A stretch of 64,000 nt of DNA from Takifugu bimaculatus (Eukaryota; Chordata; Actinopteri; Tetraodontiformes; Tetraodontidae): the NCBI GenBank assembly GCA_004026145.2, contig CP034991.1, forward strand, positions 10,707,610 through 10,771,609, in the 5' to 3' direction. Positions 1-34,799 of the stretch are shown in pieces. Position numbers and translations under genes: made by a program. Numbering within the stretch: position 1 is the stretch's first letter; every line of letters starts with the position of its first letter. The notes under the pieces are model-generated. The model was given only the letters and a program-made list of their open reading frames with translations. It made no database searches and was not told where the DNA came from.

Positions 1-645
1 AGCGTGTACTGTAAGAGCCTGAAGATTAAAAAGACTCAATGTAGCATCAATGCAGTGTGCAACTCAAGCCTTGCTTAAAAGGGTTCAGACGTTCCCTCGG
101 ATTATGTTCCTGCATGGCCACACTGCAGGAGTTTAGCGTATCGCAGCCACTGAAGCGTATTTTTGCAAATTACCTTTAGTTTACACAGTCATAGCCCACA
201 TGATTGTGCAGTAACTGCGCTTGGTAGAACAAGGATATTGTCAAATATTACCCAAAAGAGGCTTAGGCTCACTCTTGGAGGTGTGGAAATATTCAGTAAT
301 TCAACTAGTCCATCAACATCAGGTTTATTTCCTACGTTCTGATCAGCAGGAGGAAAATAAGGCTTTGTTTTACTTTTTAGAGGACAGAACAAAAACATGC
401 ATGTGAGTGTGTAAAACATAAACGTAAAAAAATGCAAAACATGCAAAAAAAAACCAACACGGTGCAACAGTAGCGGACATCTTTCTTCCTGTTCTCACGT
501 AAATCTCAACATAAATCTAAGATATATAAACACTGGTCACAGCTTTCAAACAGATTCAAAAATTCAGCCAGCAAATACATGATCCCCCCCGCCCCCCCCC
601 GACCTAAAAATAGCATGAATCAGAATTTATCTGAAGCAGCAGTAC
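1..645. other. dmxl1 intron sequence at window edge
   Basis: No coding exon recognised. It is AT-rich, with a C run at about 585-600. The next expected dmxl1 exon, with the EADLGYPGG block and then the C-terminal WD40 repeats, must lie before position 1. Confidence 0.6.
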
Positions 646-24014
<23,369 letters not shown>

Positions 24015-24729
24015 GACTATAAGTTACGATGCCCCGGAGGCCTTTACTCTCCTTTCTCACAAAATCCGCTCCTTCCAGGTGAGAGCCATTGGAAACCATC
24101 GAAAAGATGTGTTCATCCTTATCTGATGCCTGTTATTCCACCCGAGTGTCTCTGTAAAACATCTGTCAGAAAAGCAGACAATTATCATTGTTACACTTTC
24201 TCTCAAGACAACATCAAAACTCTATTTAGAACCATGTAACCCCGAGCAACAGCATTTATTTAGGCTTTACACGACAACAATCCAAGACAAAAAAATGAAT
24301 ATTTCCGGCACGATTTCAAATGTTAGGTCAGCCTCACAAGCAATATGTTGTTCTGTAACAGGACACAGAGAGACTGAGGGAAGCATTTCAAGTGCACCGC
24401 TGTTTTATATGATCATTTTCAAATCCTAGCCGATCTTTCATTCCTCTACAGACCTCCAACAGTTTGCTGAACTTTTGCCATATTTAAATCTCCATACTGA
24501 AAATTCTTCTGTTGGTTTATTTTAACATGCATGTTTGCTGCCCCTCGGCCAGTGGCGGTGGGGCCACAATCCCAATAAACTAAAGCAAATTTAAGAAGCC
24601 TTTGTGAACGTTAATGTGCTCATGATGGGAAGTCTTGGCTGGTGCATAACTTTTAACAACTTATCAACTCTAGAACAGTACTTTTATTGTTCAGCCCCGT
24701 CACACCCCTTCATGCCATTAGCGCTGGTC

Positions 24730-25075
24730 CTCTGTCAACTAATCTAAAACCCTGTGCTTGAAATTTAGGAGCAGTTGTTGGCTCAGACCTCTCCTTTAAC
24801 AAGCATGTCAAGAAGAAAGACATTTACAATCGTCTCTTAATATGCAGACTACAGTCAGCCCTGAGGAGAGTCTGAGAGTGACTTCATCTTCCTCTACAGG
24901 TTGGCCTGCTGGAACTCCATTCTGCCCAGCATTTCCACATAGTCCCCCTTCACACACCCAACTAGTTCCCAATACAGAAGCAAGGCTTTTCAGGTTTAGC
25001 AGACCCTGTCACATCATCCCCACACTGGTCTCCCTCCACTGGCTCTCTGTCTGGAGCCTTTCTGGTCAGTCCTTA
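24730..25075 (+). mobile_element. degenerate LINE reverse-transcriptase C-terminal fragment
   Basis: Frames of the plus strand read GAVVGSDLSFNKHVKKKD, then LYRLACWNSILPSIS, then HIIPTLVSLHWLSV. These are decayed forms of the LGVxxDSDLSFxxHVK, SRLDYCNSLLSGLP and HITPxLxSLHWLPV blocks found after the reverse-transcriptase core in CR1/L2/Rex-type LINEs of fish. Several frame shifts separate them. Confidence 0.75.
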
Positions 25076-25202
25076 GTTGTAGTTGACCTCCATTTGGGAA
25101 TTTGGAGTCTGGAGCCGCTGCTCTCAGAAACAGGACAGGTTGTGTCAGTCAGAGCAGCAGGTGTCTGAGAACCGAGCGTCCTACTATAGTGGTTCCTACC
25201 TT

Positions 25203-25204
<2 letters not shown>

Positions 25205-25235
<31 letters not shown>
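25205..25235 (+). repeat. (CA)n microsatellite
   Basis: About 15 CA units directly downstream of the LINE remnant. Confidence 0.96.
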
Positions 25236-25239
<4 letters not shown>

Positions 25240-25828
25240 GCAAAGCGAGTTAATCCACTTTGTGTGCAGATTTTACTTGCTGCAGGCACAGAAAGAGAAA
25301 CTGTAGGAACTACCCAACGCCCATTGAACAATTAAATCCATTTACATCTTAAATAGCCAATGATGCATCGTCGGCCACAGCAACGCAACATTACAGTCCT
25401 CTACTCCTCTCTTTCGTCTGATTAGAAACAAGTCCTGTAAAGCAACCATTAGCCCAACAGCAATACTAATACAGGCGGGAGGAAGATGTTGTTATTATTA
25501 TTATTATTTTAGATAACAGAAGTGCACAAAAACTTTTCTGTCTGGTTGTAACTCACGTGATGTTTCAAAAGCCAGCATAACAAATGGCTCAAGACACCGC
25601 ATGACTTACACTGTGTCACTCGTTTACATGGACGCAATCTTTTTTTATTTAGCAACAGATTATTAGCACAATGTTATCGCAACAACACACCGACGACCTG
25701 TCAATCACTACCTACTAGTTTCAGACTGTACGCATTAACTTAGCTGTCAACTTTAGCTAGCCATATGCTATTTAACTTGTCCCCGTACCCACAGTAACAC
25801 CAATGTTCGAAAGTGATTAGCTACTTAC

Positions 25829-26260
25829 GTGACGCTGCTAACTTCCACAATGTCCCGCTGATATAACGATAGGAGACAGCTTCTTTAGTCGCTCTTATTC
25901 ATTTAACGCCAACATTTGACGCTACGATTTAGTTAGCTAACGACAGCGCGAACTAGCTCCTGGAGCTCCATACGAGCGAGCTTATAAGCTACAACGCTAG
26001 TTGATTATCACTTATAGGCAACACTCGGACCCTGTCTGTAGCTGCATGTCAAAACTACTAGCTTTAAAATGATTCTCAAAACGCTAACCAAAACATGGCC
26101 CAACCTCTTTCCAAGGTTATCAAATAAAATGCTTCCGAGGAAGCTGTTCCTAGTGTTGAAGATGTGTCATGATCGTATCGCCGAAATGCATTGTGGTCCT
26201 TGTAGTCACGTCCTTTATGCCGTGAATCCAGAGACTGTACACGTTTTTTTCCCCCTAGCA
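25829..26260 (-). promoter_or_regulatory. candidate dmxl1 promoter and noncoding first exon
   Basis: CpG-containing stretch upstream of the gene, in contrast with its AT-rich flanks. On the minus strand it ends with a good donor, CAC|GTAAGTAG, at 25,829/25,828. A ZNF143-like site lies at 26,187-26,206, oriented towards dmxl1. Transcription would start between the two. Inferred from sequence features alone. Confidence 0.5.
26187..26206 (-). promoter_or_regulatory. ZNF143/Staf-like binding motif
   Basis: The minus strand reads ACTACAAGGACCACAATGCA. It matches the ACTACAA...CCCA.AATGC layout of the ZNF143/THAP11 promoter motif with a small difference in the centre (CCAC for CCCAG). Confidence 0.55.
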
Positions 26261-26299
26261 AACTGCTCAAGGTGACATTTTTTGCAGTAAATGTCTCAC

Positions 26300-29040
26300 G
26301 TGATTCTTGAGATAATGCCTGGCAATAGTCTTCAATCCCAAATGGTGTCGTTTTGATCCGTCATAGTTATAATAGGGGTTACTGTATTTTATTAGGCCAT
26401 TACAAAGGTCACATCTGTTCAATCAATAGAACAGTCAGTATTTTCATATCAGGGTTTTAACATTAAACATTTCGTAGTTGTAAATCGGAGCCACAAAATG
26501 AAGTGCAGCTGAATGGTGTTTCTGTGTTATGTGGTATTTGTGTTATCTGTATTCCATAGTCATCGATCAAAGAATTACTATAACTACATTGTACAGTTGA
26601 AGTGAAGATCTTATGATAGGATTTTGAAAATTTACCCATGGAGGTCTCAAAAAACGTTATCTCCATTTCCTAGCATACATAAAAATGAGAGCATTGCTAG
26701 GACAATAACTCTAAACTAATAAATTTAATGTCAGTACCCGATTAAGAGGAAAATATTTTCTTAATTCCTTTCGTTGGACAGCTCAAACAGCTTAGGTGTT
26801 TGTAGGCGCTAAACTTAATACTGGATTTTAAGTGCTGCATAAACTGACTAAATCATATTTGGTCATGTGTAATCTGGACACTTCTATAGGTCCATACTCA
26901 GATTAGACATAAAACATGTGTCTTGTTCTGCTAAATAATATGGCACATTAAGAAATGACTACATGTATAGCTTTCAAAATACAGTTAAATAAATGAAACA
27001 ATACAAAGGGTTAAAAAAAAAGTGTTTAAGTTATCGATCGAAACCTTCGTTAACTCAAATAAACCACTCGATGTCGCTGTTTCTCTATTTACCTCAGTGG
27101 TTTATGATCAGCAAAAGATTTAACTACCCTCTCGTATATTTTACTAAAATATTTTACATTTTCACGGTTTTAGTAGGTACAAAATACATGTAAATTGGCT
27201 TTGTTGCGAAACATGGGCCTTAAACTTGTAATCAGAATAACATGTGTCAACTGCCCCACCACAGTGAGCAGCACCTACATTTAGTCAGGACCTCACTTAA
27301 CTTATACGTCATGTTCTATGAAGGACATTCTTAAAGGGCATTAGAAAGATTAAAACACTGTCAAATGATATAAGCAAATGAGGGAAATGTTTAAGCTCAG
27401 TCAACACACAAATGTAAATTGGACAGACACTTTCCATGTATAATTAAAGTGGCACAAATGTCAGTGGCATCAGGGAGCGTTGGTGACATTCATTGATGTG
27501 GCAGTTGGGAAGTGGCGATGACGAAATTGTTGACTCTCCCATCAGAAAGTGGGTCACGGAATTATAAAAGATGTAGCTTCATAGTAGAGCTGCTGAATAT
27601 TGCATCAGTTTGCCTTTCTGACACACATTCTTCACCACTAATGCAGGTTGCGTTTATGTACACGGCTTTGGGAAAACACGTACTCGCTCATCCCACATGG
27701 TCCTTCTATGTCAGCTCGTGCTGTCTGCAGTCAACCCAGAAAAACAACATAAACTAAAAGGTAGTGCCCTGTTCCATGGTATACTACAGACTGCATAACA
27801 ATGAAATATTTCCATTACAAATGCACTGAAACATCAGTTTGAAATATCTTGTCTGAGATCTTTGAAGAAAAGTATACTGACATCATCCACAAGAGGGCAG
27901 TGTTGAAGCATAAAATTATAAATCTCTTCCTCCTGGCTGCTGGATTAATCTTTTTTTATTTGTATTTTTTACAATTGCAATTACTCACACAAATGAAAAT
28001 GTGTGAATGAATAATAAAAGAGGAGTCTGGAGAAGAAACCAACCATAAAAAACAAAAATCCTGCCCAGTTTGAACAATCACATAATTATTCTGAAATGAT
28101 CGACGTAGATTACTCAAGTTTGGTTCCTGTTCCATGCAATACAAAGCTGGGTGAAAAAGTTAAATCAATCCTGCTGCATCATACAGGAGTTTTTATTTTC
28201 CTTTTGAAATGTGAGTTGCCTCTTTGAAGCGCTTCTGTGGTGTTATTATACTGTGGCCTGACGAGTAATAATGTTGATGTCTCGTACAAGCTGTAATTAC
28301 TGGATCTGGGGGGTGGGAGAGCAATGCCGAAATGGGGTAGATGTTTCAATGTGGTCGTTTCTTTGATGTTCCATGGGTAAGGGAGTGGGGGGTGAGGTTA
28401 AGTAAAGCAGCAGACGATTCCGAGGAGTGTCTGCGCCCTTTGTGGTGCAGAACGACAATAGCTCACAATAATGGACGAAAAAAAAAGGCAAATAAAACAA
28501 GTCTGGCTGCTGAGCGTTTGACACCAAGGATCGGCAGAAGCATAAATACATGCATAATCATCGGGTAATTACAGAATGTTTCTCTTTAAACACCCCGTCA
28601 GCCGATGAGCTTTTGTGTTAGCTTGTGTAGAGCCAAAGTGAGATGGATAATGGGCTTTGTTTGAGCTGAGTAAACCCAAACCGGCTGAAGTACACGGTGC
28701 TTGCGCGATAACGTTGTTTTGCTTCGCGCCATCTCTGGCAGACTCCTCATCCACCAGCTCTTCCTCCTCCGTGCTATCACTTCAACAGTGTCCTACATTT
28801 CCTCGTAACGCACTGACTGGAGTCAAAGCGTCCTTGGCTGTGACTGGTGATGACTCAATTGATGGAGCCCGTCTCAGTGGGTGTGTTTGTTCATGCTACA
28901 TATGGGGTACCAAAATGCGCATTCTGCTAGCAAAGTGAGGACAAATTTGGGAAATGAGGCCATTTTGATCGGTCGTCAAAACTCAGAGGCCTGTCTGAGG
29001 GTAACGTTATGGTTTTAAGGTACGGTTTAGACTTGGGTTC
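26300..29040. other. intergenic, no gene seen
   Basis: AT-rich, no recognisable exon. The only local features are a CTCF-like motif at 27,887-27,900 and scattered short open frames with no family resemblance. Confidence 0.6.
27887..27900 (+). promoter_or_regulatory. CTCF-like motif
   Basis: CCACAAGAGGGCAG matches 13 of 14 positions of the core consensus CCASYAGRKGGCRS. It is a single motif, unsupported by occupancy data. Confidence 0.35.
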
Positions 29041-29041
29041 G

Positions 29042-29083
29042 GGGTCAGGATCAGGGTCAGGATCAGGGTCAGGATCAGGGTCT
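29042..29083 (+). repeat. 12-base tandem repeat
   Basis: About 3.5 copies of GGGTCAGGATCA, nearly perfect. Confidence 0.9.
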
Positions 29084-29161
29084 GGGGCTTCCATCAATGC
29101 TTCTTAACAGATATCAGGGGAGACAGACTTTCACTCTGGGGCATTATTTACAGAAATGAGG

Positions 29162-29195
29162 CAAACCTCCTCGGACATGACGCCGAGGAGGTTTG
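29162..29195. repeat. perfect 13-bp inverted repeat
   Basis: CAAACCTCCTCGG (29,162-29,174), loop ACATGACG, then CCGAGGAGGTTTG (29,183-29,195). All 13 positions pair. Confidence 0.95.
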
Positions 29196-29606
29196 TGGTG
29201 TATTCAATTAACACAAATGTGATTAACTGGTCACCCAGTCTGCTGTGTCTGCTCAGGCATCAAGTTCACTCACCTTTACTGAGCGTCAGCACGTGTGAAG
29301 GCCATCCGTGCACGTGACAGCGACACTGCGGGAGTGTTTCCGTGTTCCTGTAAAGGTGACTCTGAAGTGTTGGGAGCGGACATTACCGCAGGAAGAGGGG
29401 CGACTGGACAGGCGGCAGGATGTCCCACCACGTTAGCGTTGCGGTGGCACCCATTTCCTTCAGCTCTTCCCAGCAGCCCAGCCAGAGGTCATCTGAGGTC
29501 ACCCAGCCTCCTCCTTCTGTCATTATTCTCCCATCACCTGCCACCCTTATAGACCCACAAAGCTTTTTTGACTGTTCTTTTTGTCAGATCTTTAACAAAC
29601 CTGTAA

Positions 29607-29710
29607 CTCTCCTCCAGTCTTTCTCCCTCTCTCACCCTCTCTGTCTGTCCTCCCCTCTCTCTCTCCCTTTCTCTCCCCTCTTCCGCCCTCTCTCCTCCCC
29701 CCTCACCTCT
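29607..29710 (+). repeat. pyrimidine-rich tract
   Basis: About 100 bases, almost all C and T, with CTCTCT and CCCTC runs and few purines; a candidate for triplex-forming DNA. Confidence 0.85.
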
Positions 29711-31845
29711 TGGATTACACCAGAGAGAGGACTTGATGCCATTTGTGTCTCTGTTTTTAAAAGTAATGACAGCCTGTGTTGAATCATGGGCGATCAAAGC
29801 AGGACCTGCCTTTGTGCTGCGCTCTTAAATCTATTGACATTTATTGTTATGCAACCAGGGTGTATTGCTATCGTTGTCATGTGGCCGACGGGCCCTCCGG
29901 TGAAAATGCAAACCACCTCAGGGTGCGCCATGGTAACGCAGTGCCACGCTGGCACTGGCTGGTTTTCTGAAGGATGCTGTTGTAGTCGCGCTCCTTTTAT
30001 GCCATAAACTAAAAGGTGTCATTGATGTGTCTGCCTTCATTTTCTGACTGACTCCTTCCTCCCGCCTGAGGAACCTTTAGGAGGAACTTTTTATTTCCTC
30101 CGCTATCGATCACTGATCAATGATGTGAGAACACATCAGATCCAGCACCTGCTGCACACACCGCAGAGGAGAAACGCTGCTGTTCGTCCTCATGACATGA
30201 TAAACCGCGCCTCAAAGAAATACGGAAATGGTTCAGAGGTGGTTCTGAACATCACTCAGGCACTTGAAGTCACCTCCTCTGTGACCTGGCTACACACAGG
30301 CGACTCAGACTGACCCCAGATCAGGAATCACACGCTCAACCGCTGAGCCATATTACATATTCCACATTGCCCGATCATCTCTTTTATGGTAAAATATCCA
30401 ATTAAGCGCCATGATGGCTGTGGTTGGACCATTATCCGCCGCTGATGTCTGCTTATTATCCTCTGCTGATTTATTCCGCCGATCCATTACCTACTGTGAC
30501 CTACATCCACTTGGGTCTCACCTATTAATCATTTAGCTGTTCAAAGCTGAGCTCTGTCCGTGGAGGAATGCAGCATTAAGTCCCCCTCGGCACCGTATAG
30601 AGGGGCCCGGTGTCGTCACCGTGCAGCGGCGGATCAGAGGGAGCACAGACCACATGTGTCAACAGCTGCCACCTGCGGTGAATGCAAACGCCCTCCGTGT
30701 TTTCAATGTCAAAGTCCAGACTCATAAAATCTCGCCGTCCTGTCAGACATAGCCAAGGCGAGCGAGTGGAAAGGAAGAGAGGAAGGCGCCATGTGACTGG
30801 TGGAAGAGGAAAAGCCTTTGTGGAAGACACTCTCATCACAGATTCAGATTTCCAAGTGGGGTCAAACTTCCGGTTCTGGCGACGCGGATGAATCCGGACT
30901 GGGCGCTCCCTTCAGGTCGACCAGCCCAGATCCCAGATGGGGATTAGAGGAATAATTTGAAATGTCAGGAGAACATCTGCTTCCACTTTGCCTGCCGCTG
31001 TAGCACTCGCTGTGCTGTGCAGCATCATTTCCTCTAAACTCTCATGATGCCAGAAAAAAAACAAAAACGTGCTTCCACATTGTGCTCGCCGCCGCTCATT
31101 TTAAACTGAGAGAGAGACAGATGGTCCACTGGAACAAACTGATTGCTTTCCTCCTGTGATTTATCCGCCATCCGTACTTAAAGTTCTGTCTTCATTGCCA
31201 TCGCATGGGAAGAAGAACAGGAAATAAAAGCAGGTGTGCTGAGATGACTTTAAATGAAGCTTGTTCTACGTGTGTCTGAGAAAAAACACACACGCCTCCT
31301 AGATAACAATCGGCATCCAAAGACACACGTACGCGAGAACACAAAATTGAATATTTCGTGCCCAATGGGAAATGTCACCACTTCAAAGGTCGGCAAATTT
31401 CCTGTTCTCCTGTCACACCCGCTCCTGTCCCTGCTCCCCAGGGATCCTTCATTACAGCCTCAAGGTCAGAAGATCAGGAAATAAGACAAAGACAGTGGCT
31501 CTATAAACATTTCTGTTGGGCTGACGCCACAACCTTCAGCCAGATCGTAAAAGCCTGGCTGCCAACCTCTGTGAACGGCCTTTTTCTCTATTTCAGATCT
31601 GATGAAGAGCCGGACATCCAGAGGTGAGACAGATGAGGGAGGACAAAGATGCTCATGCACAAGCACTCAGACCTCTTAGACATCCCCCAACACACACACT
31701 TAGTCCCATCTGAGATTCCGTGGAGTGTGCTCTCTCCCTGTCACTCCTAGTTACAGACCTATCATGCAGAAATGTTGACTTATTCATGTCTTTCATGCAA
31801 ACGGGGATGAGCGGAGGTAAGCGAAGCTGGGTGGGGCGTGGCACA

Positions 31846-31850
<5 letters not shown>
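29711..31850. other. no gene seen
   Basis: No recognisable exon or element. A tRNA-A-box-like TGGCTCAGCGGTTGAGCGT occurs on the minus strand near 30,350, without a convincing B box. Confidence 0.5.

Positions 31851-31880
<30 letters not shown>
31851..31880 (+). repeat. (GT)n microsatellite
   Basis: 15 GT units. A CT-rich stretch follows at about 31,951-31,978. Confidence 0.96.
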
Positions 31881-31881
<1 letters not shown>

Positions 31882-32390
31882 ATGGCCTGTCATGCAGTAC
31901 CATGCTCATTGTAGCTTACTTACACGCTTTACATCCTTTTGCTTTTACATCTCTCTCTCTGTCTCTCTCTTTATCTCTAAGCCAGTTTCTAATAAAGCTG
32001 TGTGACTTCATCACATTGCATTCCTGTCATTTCCTATATGATTTTCCATGGTATAGCTTGGAATATCAGAATGCAGCAAGGCCGTGCAGTGTTCTGTCGC
32101 TGAGAAGGGCCTTATTGTCCGAATTTTATTGACTATTTCAAGAGAAATATCGGCCTGTGCCGCTGAAAATCCAATGTTAAATGCTTTGAAATACAGATGA
32201 GTTGCTCCAAACACTATTTAAAGTCCCTTGCTTGAGCAGGTAAGTGCTAGAGTAGGTTAAAAAAAATCTCTCCTGGAAACTTCCTGGAGACCAATTAAAA
32301 ATAGTGTGAAAGTGTCACTTACCAGTTGGATGGTGCTTAAAATGTAAATGCTGTTCACGTGTCAGTGGGTGATTCTCATTAACTTCACTG

Positions 32391-32392
<2 letters not shown>

Positions 32393-32435
<43 letters not shown>

Positions 32436-32456
32436 CGCGTGCTCGCTCGCTCGCTC
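32393..32456 (+). repeat. compound (GT)n(GC)n(GCTC)n repeat
   Basis: A GT tract passes into GCGCGCGCGC and then CGCTCGCTCGCTC. Alternating purine-pyrimidine over about 50 bases favours Z-DNA. Confidence 0.95.
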
Positions 32457-34149
32457 ACGAGACACCTTGCAATAACTGCCAGACACCTACAATCATAACT
32501 CAAGGGGGACACAATCTATTTGTTCATTTCCTGACTTGTAGAGGGGGGAATGGATGTAAAAACGGACAGTGGATGTGTCAGACATGGATCTCCATGTGAA
32601 TTATTAGACAGTTTTCTCTCAAGAGAGTGACCTATGAGATAAATAACACGCACGCACCAACCCCCGACACACACAAACGTACCTTGGGTCAGAATTCACC
32701 TACAGTGTCCAGTCATGCCATAATTCCCTATTGTTTTCTGGAGATTGCTTTGTCTTTTTCATTAGATCCTCTTCAATATTTGCTCGACCTCTGCTGGAAA
32801 CAGTCCAGAGACTAATTGGTGACATTAAGGAGGGAGCATGTGGTCTAACAGCAAATGGGCAAATGTCGGATTTAATGGAAAGACTGGTATGAAACCGTGA
32901 TGTGCATTTGCGAAAGCCTGTCATCTTTAGAGAATTTATACGACAGTTTCTCAACAATATCGGCAACAGGAAAAATGGGGCGCAATGCTGGGAGGTGTTT
33001 CCGCCATTGTTCAATATTCAGCTTTTGAGAATATATGGCTCCCGTTTGGAATACTAGTGCCACCTCTCATCAGGCTGATCTAATTAATTCGCTTTCATTC
33101 ATTAAAACTTTGATGAATTTGCGGCGCCATGAATTCCCCACTGAAACTGCATCAAAAAGAACCCCAGACCAGCAGAACAGCAGAGCTTCAACGTGAACAT
33201 CACATTGGAGACTGGGAAAAAGTTTGCAAACTAGTGATGATGAGGATGAGATTGTAGGAGCCGGATGAGGAGCTGGGAGAGAAAAAAGGCTCCTCTGGTC
33301 CACAGGTGAGCAGCGGCCATGAGGCAGCAGCAGTGGTTTCAGACAGTCACCTTGACCTCACAGCCCAATGTGCACTAATGTTCTCAATCACACAGCTGTT
33401 CCTTCATGTGTGTGTTTTTATCCTGTATTTTCGTACCCCGCACCTTCCCCTCCTGAAAACATAGTTCTGAGATGCTTCTTGTGGGTTCTGTTTTTACATT
33501 TTACAGGCTGTAATCCTGTGAAATGTGACGCCTGGAGGAAGAGTTTCTCCCCTCTGGTCTTGAGAACCTGAGCTACTAAATTACTGATGAAATACTGATG
33601 TCATCTCTGCCTCTCATAATAAATGTATTCTCTCTCTAAAAAAAAAGAAATACATTTTAAAAAAAAAAGCATAGTCAATTATCTTTGTTCTTTTGGTTGT
33701 AGCACTTTCACGCTTGTAGACGTGCGTTTTTATCTCAGCCTGACATCATACAAGCACTTAAGCACGGCCGCTGAGATTCAGGGAGAGCAACAGAAGTGTG
33801 TGTTGATCAGAGGTGTTTCCATGTTGTGGCTGATTGCCGTAATGGTCGGCCTGGATTTGAGGCGAGGCATCTCTGACCACACTCTCTTGTGCATGTTTGT
33901 GCATGTGCCGACTAAAGCACACGGGCTCAGCCTTCACCAGCGGTTTCAATGCTGGCGAGAAGGCAAGAAGCAATGGTTTTCTCTTTAGACGCTTCAAATT
34001 TGGGCGTTCTGGGAGGGGAGGGAAGCAAGTTGAAATGTCAGCGTCAGAGGGAATTACTGCTGCACAAGTGAGAAGGACTTCACTTCTGTCTCTGGATGCT
34101 GGATCCTACAGCTGCAAGGTTACGGTGTGTGACCGAGATGGTTTTAAAG

Positions 34150-34150
<1 letters not shown>
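32457..34150. other. no gene seen
   Basis: No recognisable exon. The stretch at about 32,870-33,060 is non-repetitive and moderately AT-rich and could be a conserved noncoding element, which cannot be judged from one sequence. Confidence 0.4.

Positions 34151-34198
<48 letters not shown>
34151..34198 (+). repeat. (AC)n microsatellite
   Basis: About 24 uninterrupted AC units. Confidence 0.97.
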
Positions 34199-34200
<2 letters not shown>

Positions 34201-34362
34201 GAGTCCCAGAGTGCATCTGGGAGAACTTTAGCAAAGATCAGCAGGATAAGCTCTGACACGAGCATATTCCCAGAGTTCAGACTAACTGGTGTGTATCCTG
34301 ACATTATTGAGCTGGAATTAAAGCCTGCCTGCCTCCCACACTCAGCAACACTTTCACTTTAA

Positions 34363-34462
34363 AGAGGGGGGCAGAGAGAGGGGGGAGAAGCAGACAGAGG
34401 GATGGGAAAGCCACAGAGGGGGGAGAAACAGAGAGAGGGAGACAGGCAGGCAGGCAGAGAGT
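34363..34462 (+). repeat. purine-rich tract
   Basis: GA- and GGGG-rich, with AGAGAGAGGG motifs and a (CAGG)n-like end (GGCAGGCAGGCAGAGAG). Confidence 0.85.
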
Positions 34463-34799
34463 GATAAGATAGCATGAAAGACATGACTTGAAAAAGAGCA
34501 ACTTTATTTTCAGGAGCAAGATCACGTGATATACTATATACAGGTGTATAAGTACGTCAAGCATCAATAGTAAATTCCAGGGTGAAGACTGAATTTAAAG
34601 GAAAGGTGTGACCTGAGGTACTGTGGACATTAAGCATCATTCTTTTGTTTGACAGTAAATATCTGTGTCTGTGTGTGTGCGCGCGCGCGTTTAATTGTAG
34701 TATAAACTCAACACGAGTCAACAGAAAGACCCCGGTCAGATTTGAGTCTAAATGTAGCAGAACTCCAACTTTTATCTGATGCTCTCAGATGAGGCTCCA

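Larger units (their letters stand above)
24163..25828. other. upstream of dmxl1 start codon: probable first intron
   Basis: No coding sequence of the gene. It contains the LINE remnant at about 24,730-25,075 and a CA repeat. If the GTAAGT donor at 25,828-25,823 is used, this interval is a 5' UTR intron. The acceptor candidate CTTTTCTGACAG at 24,163 would place four ATGs ahead of the real start, so a different acceptor is possible. Confidence 0.4.

Noticed and set aside
30290..30355. tRNA-like A box on the minus strand (TGGCTCAGCGGTTGAGCGT)
   Set aside because: There is no convincing B box (GGTTCGAATCC) at the right distance and no tRNA fold; at most the head of a decayed tRNA-derived SINE.
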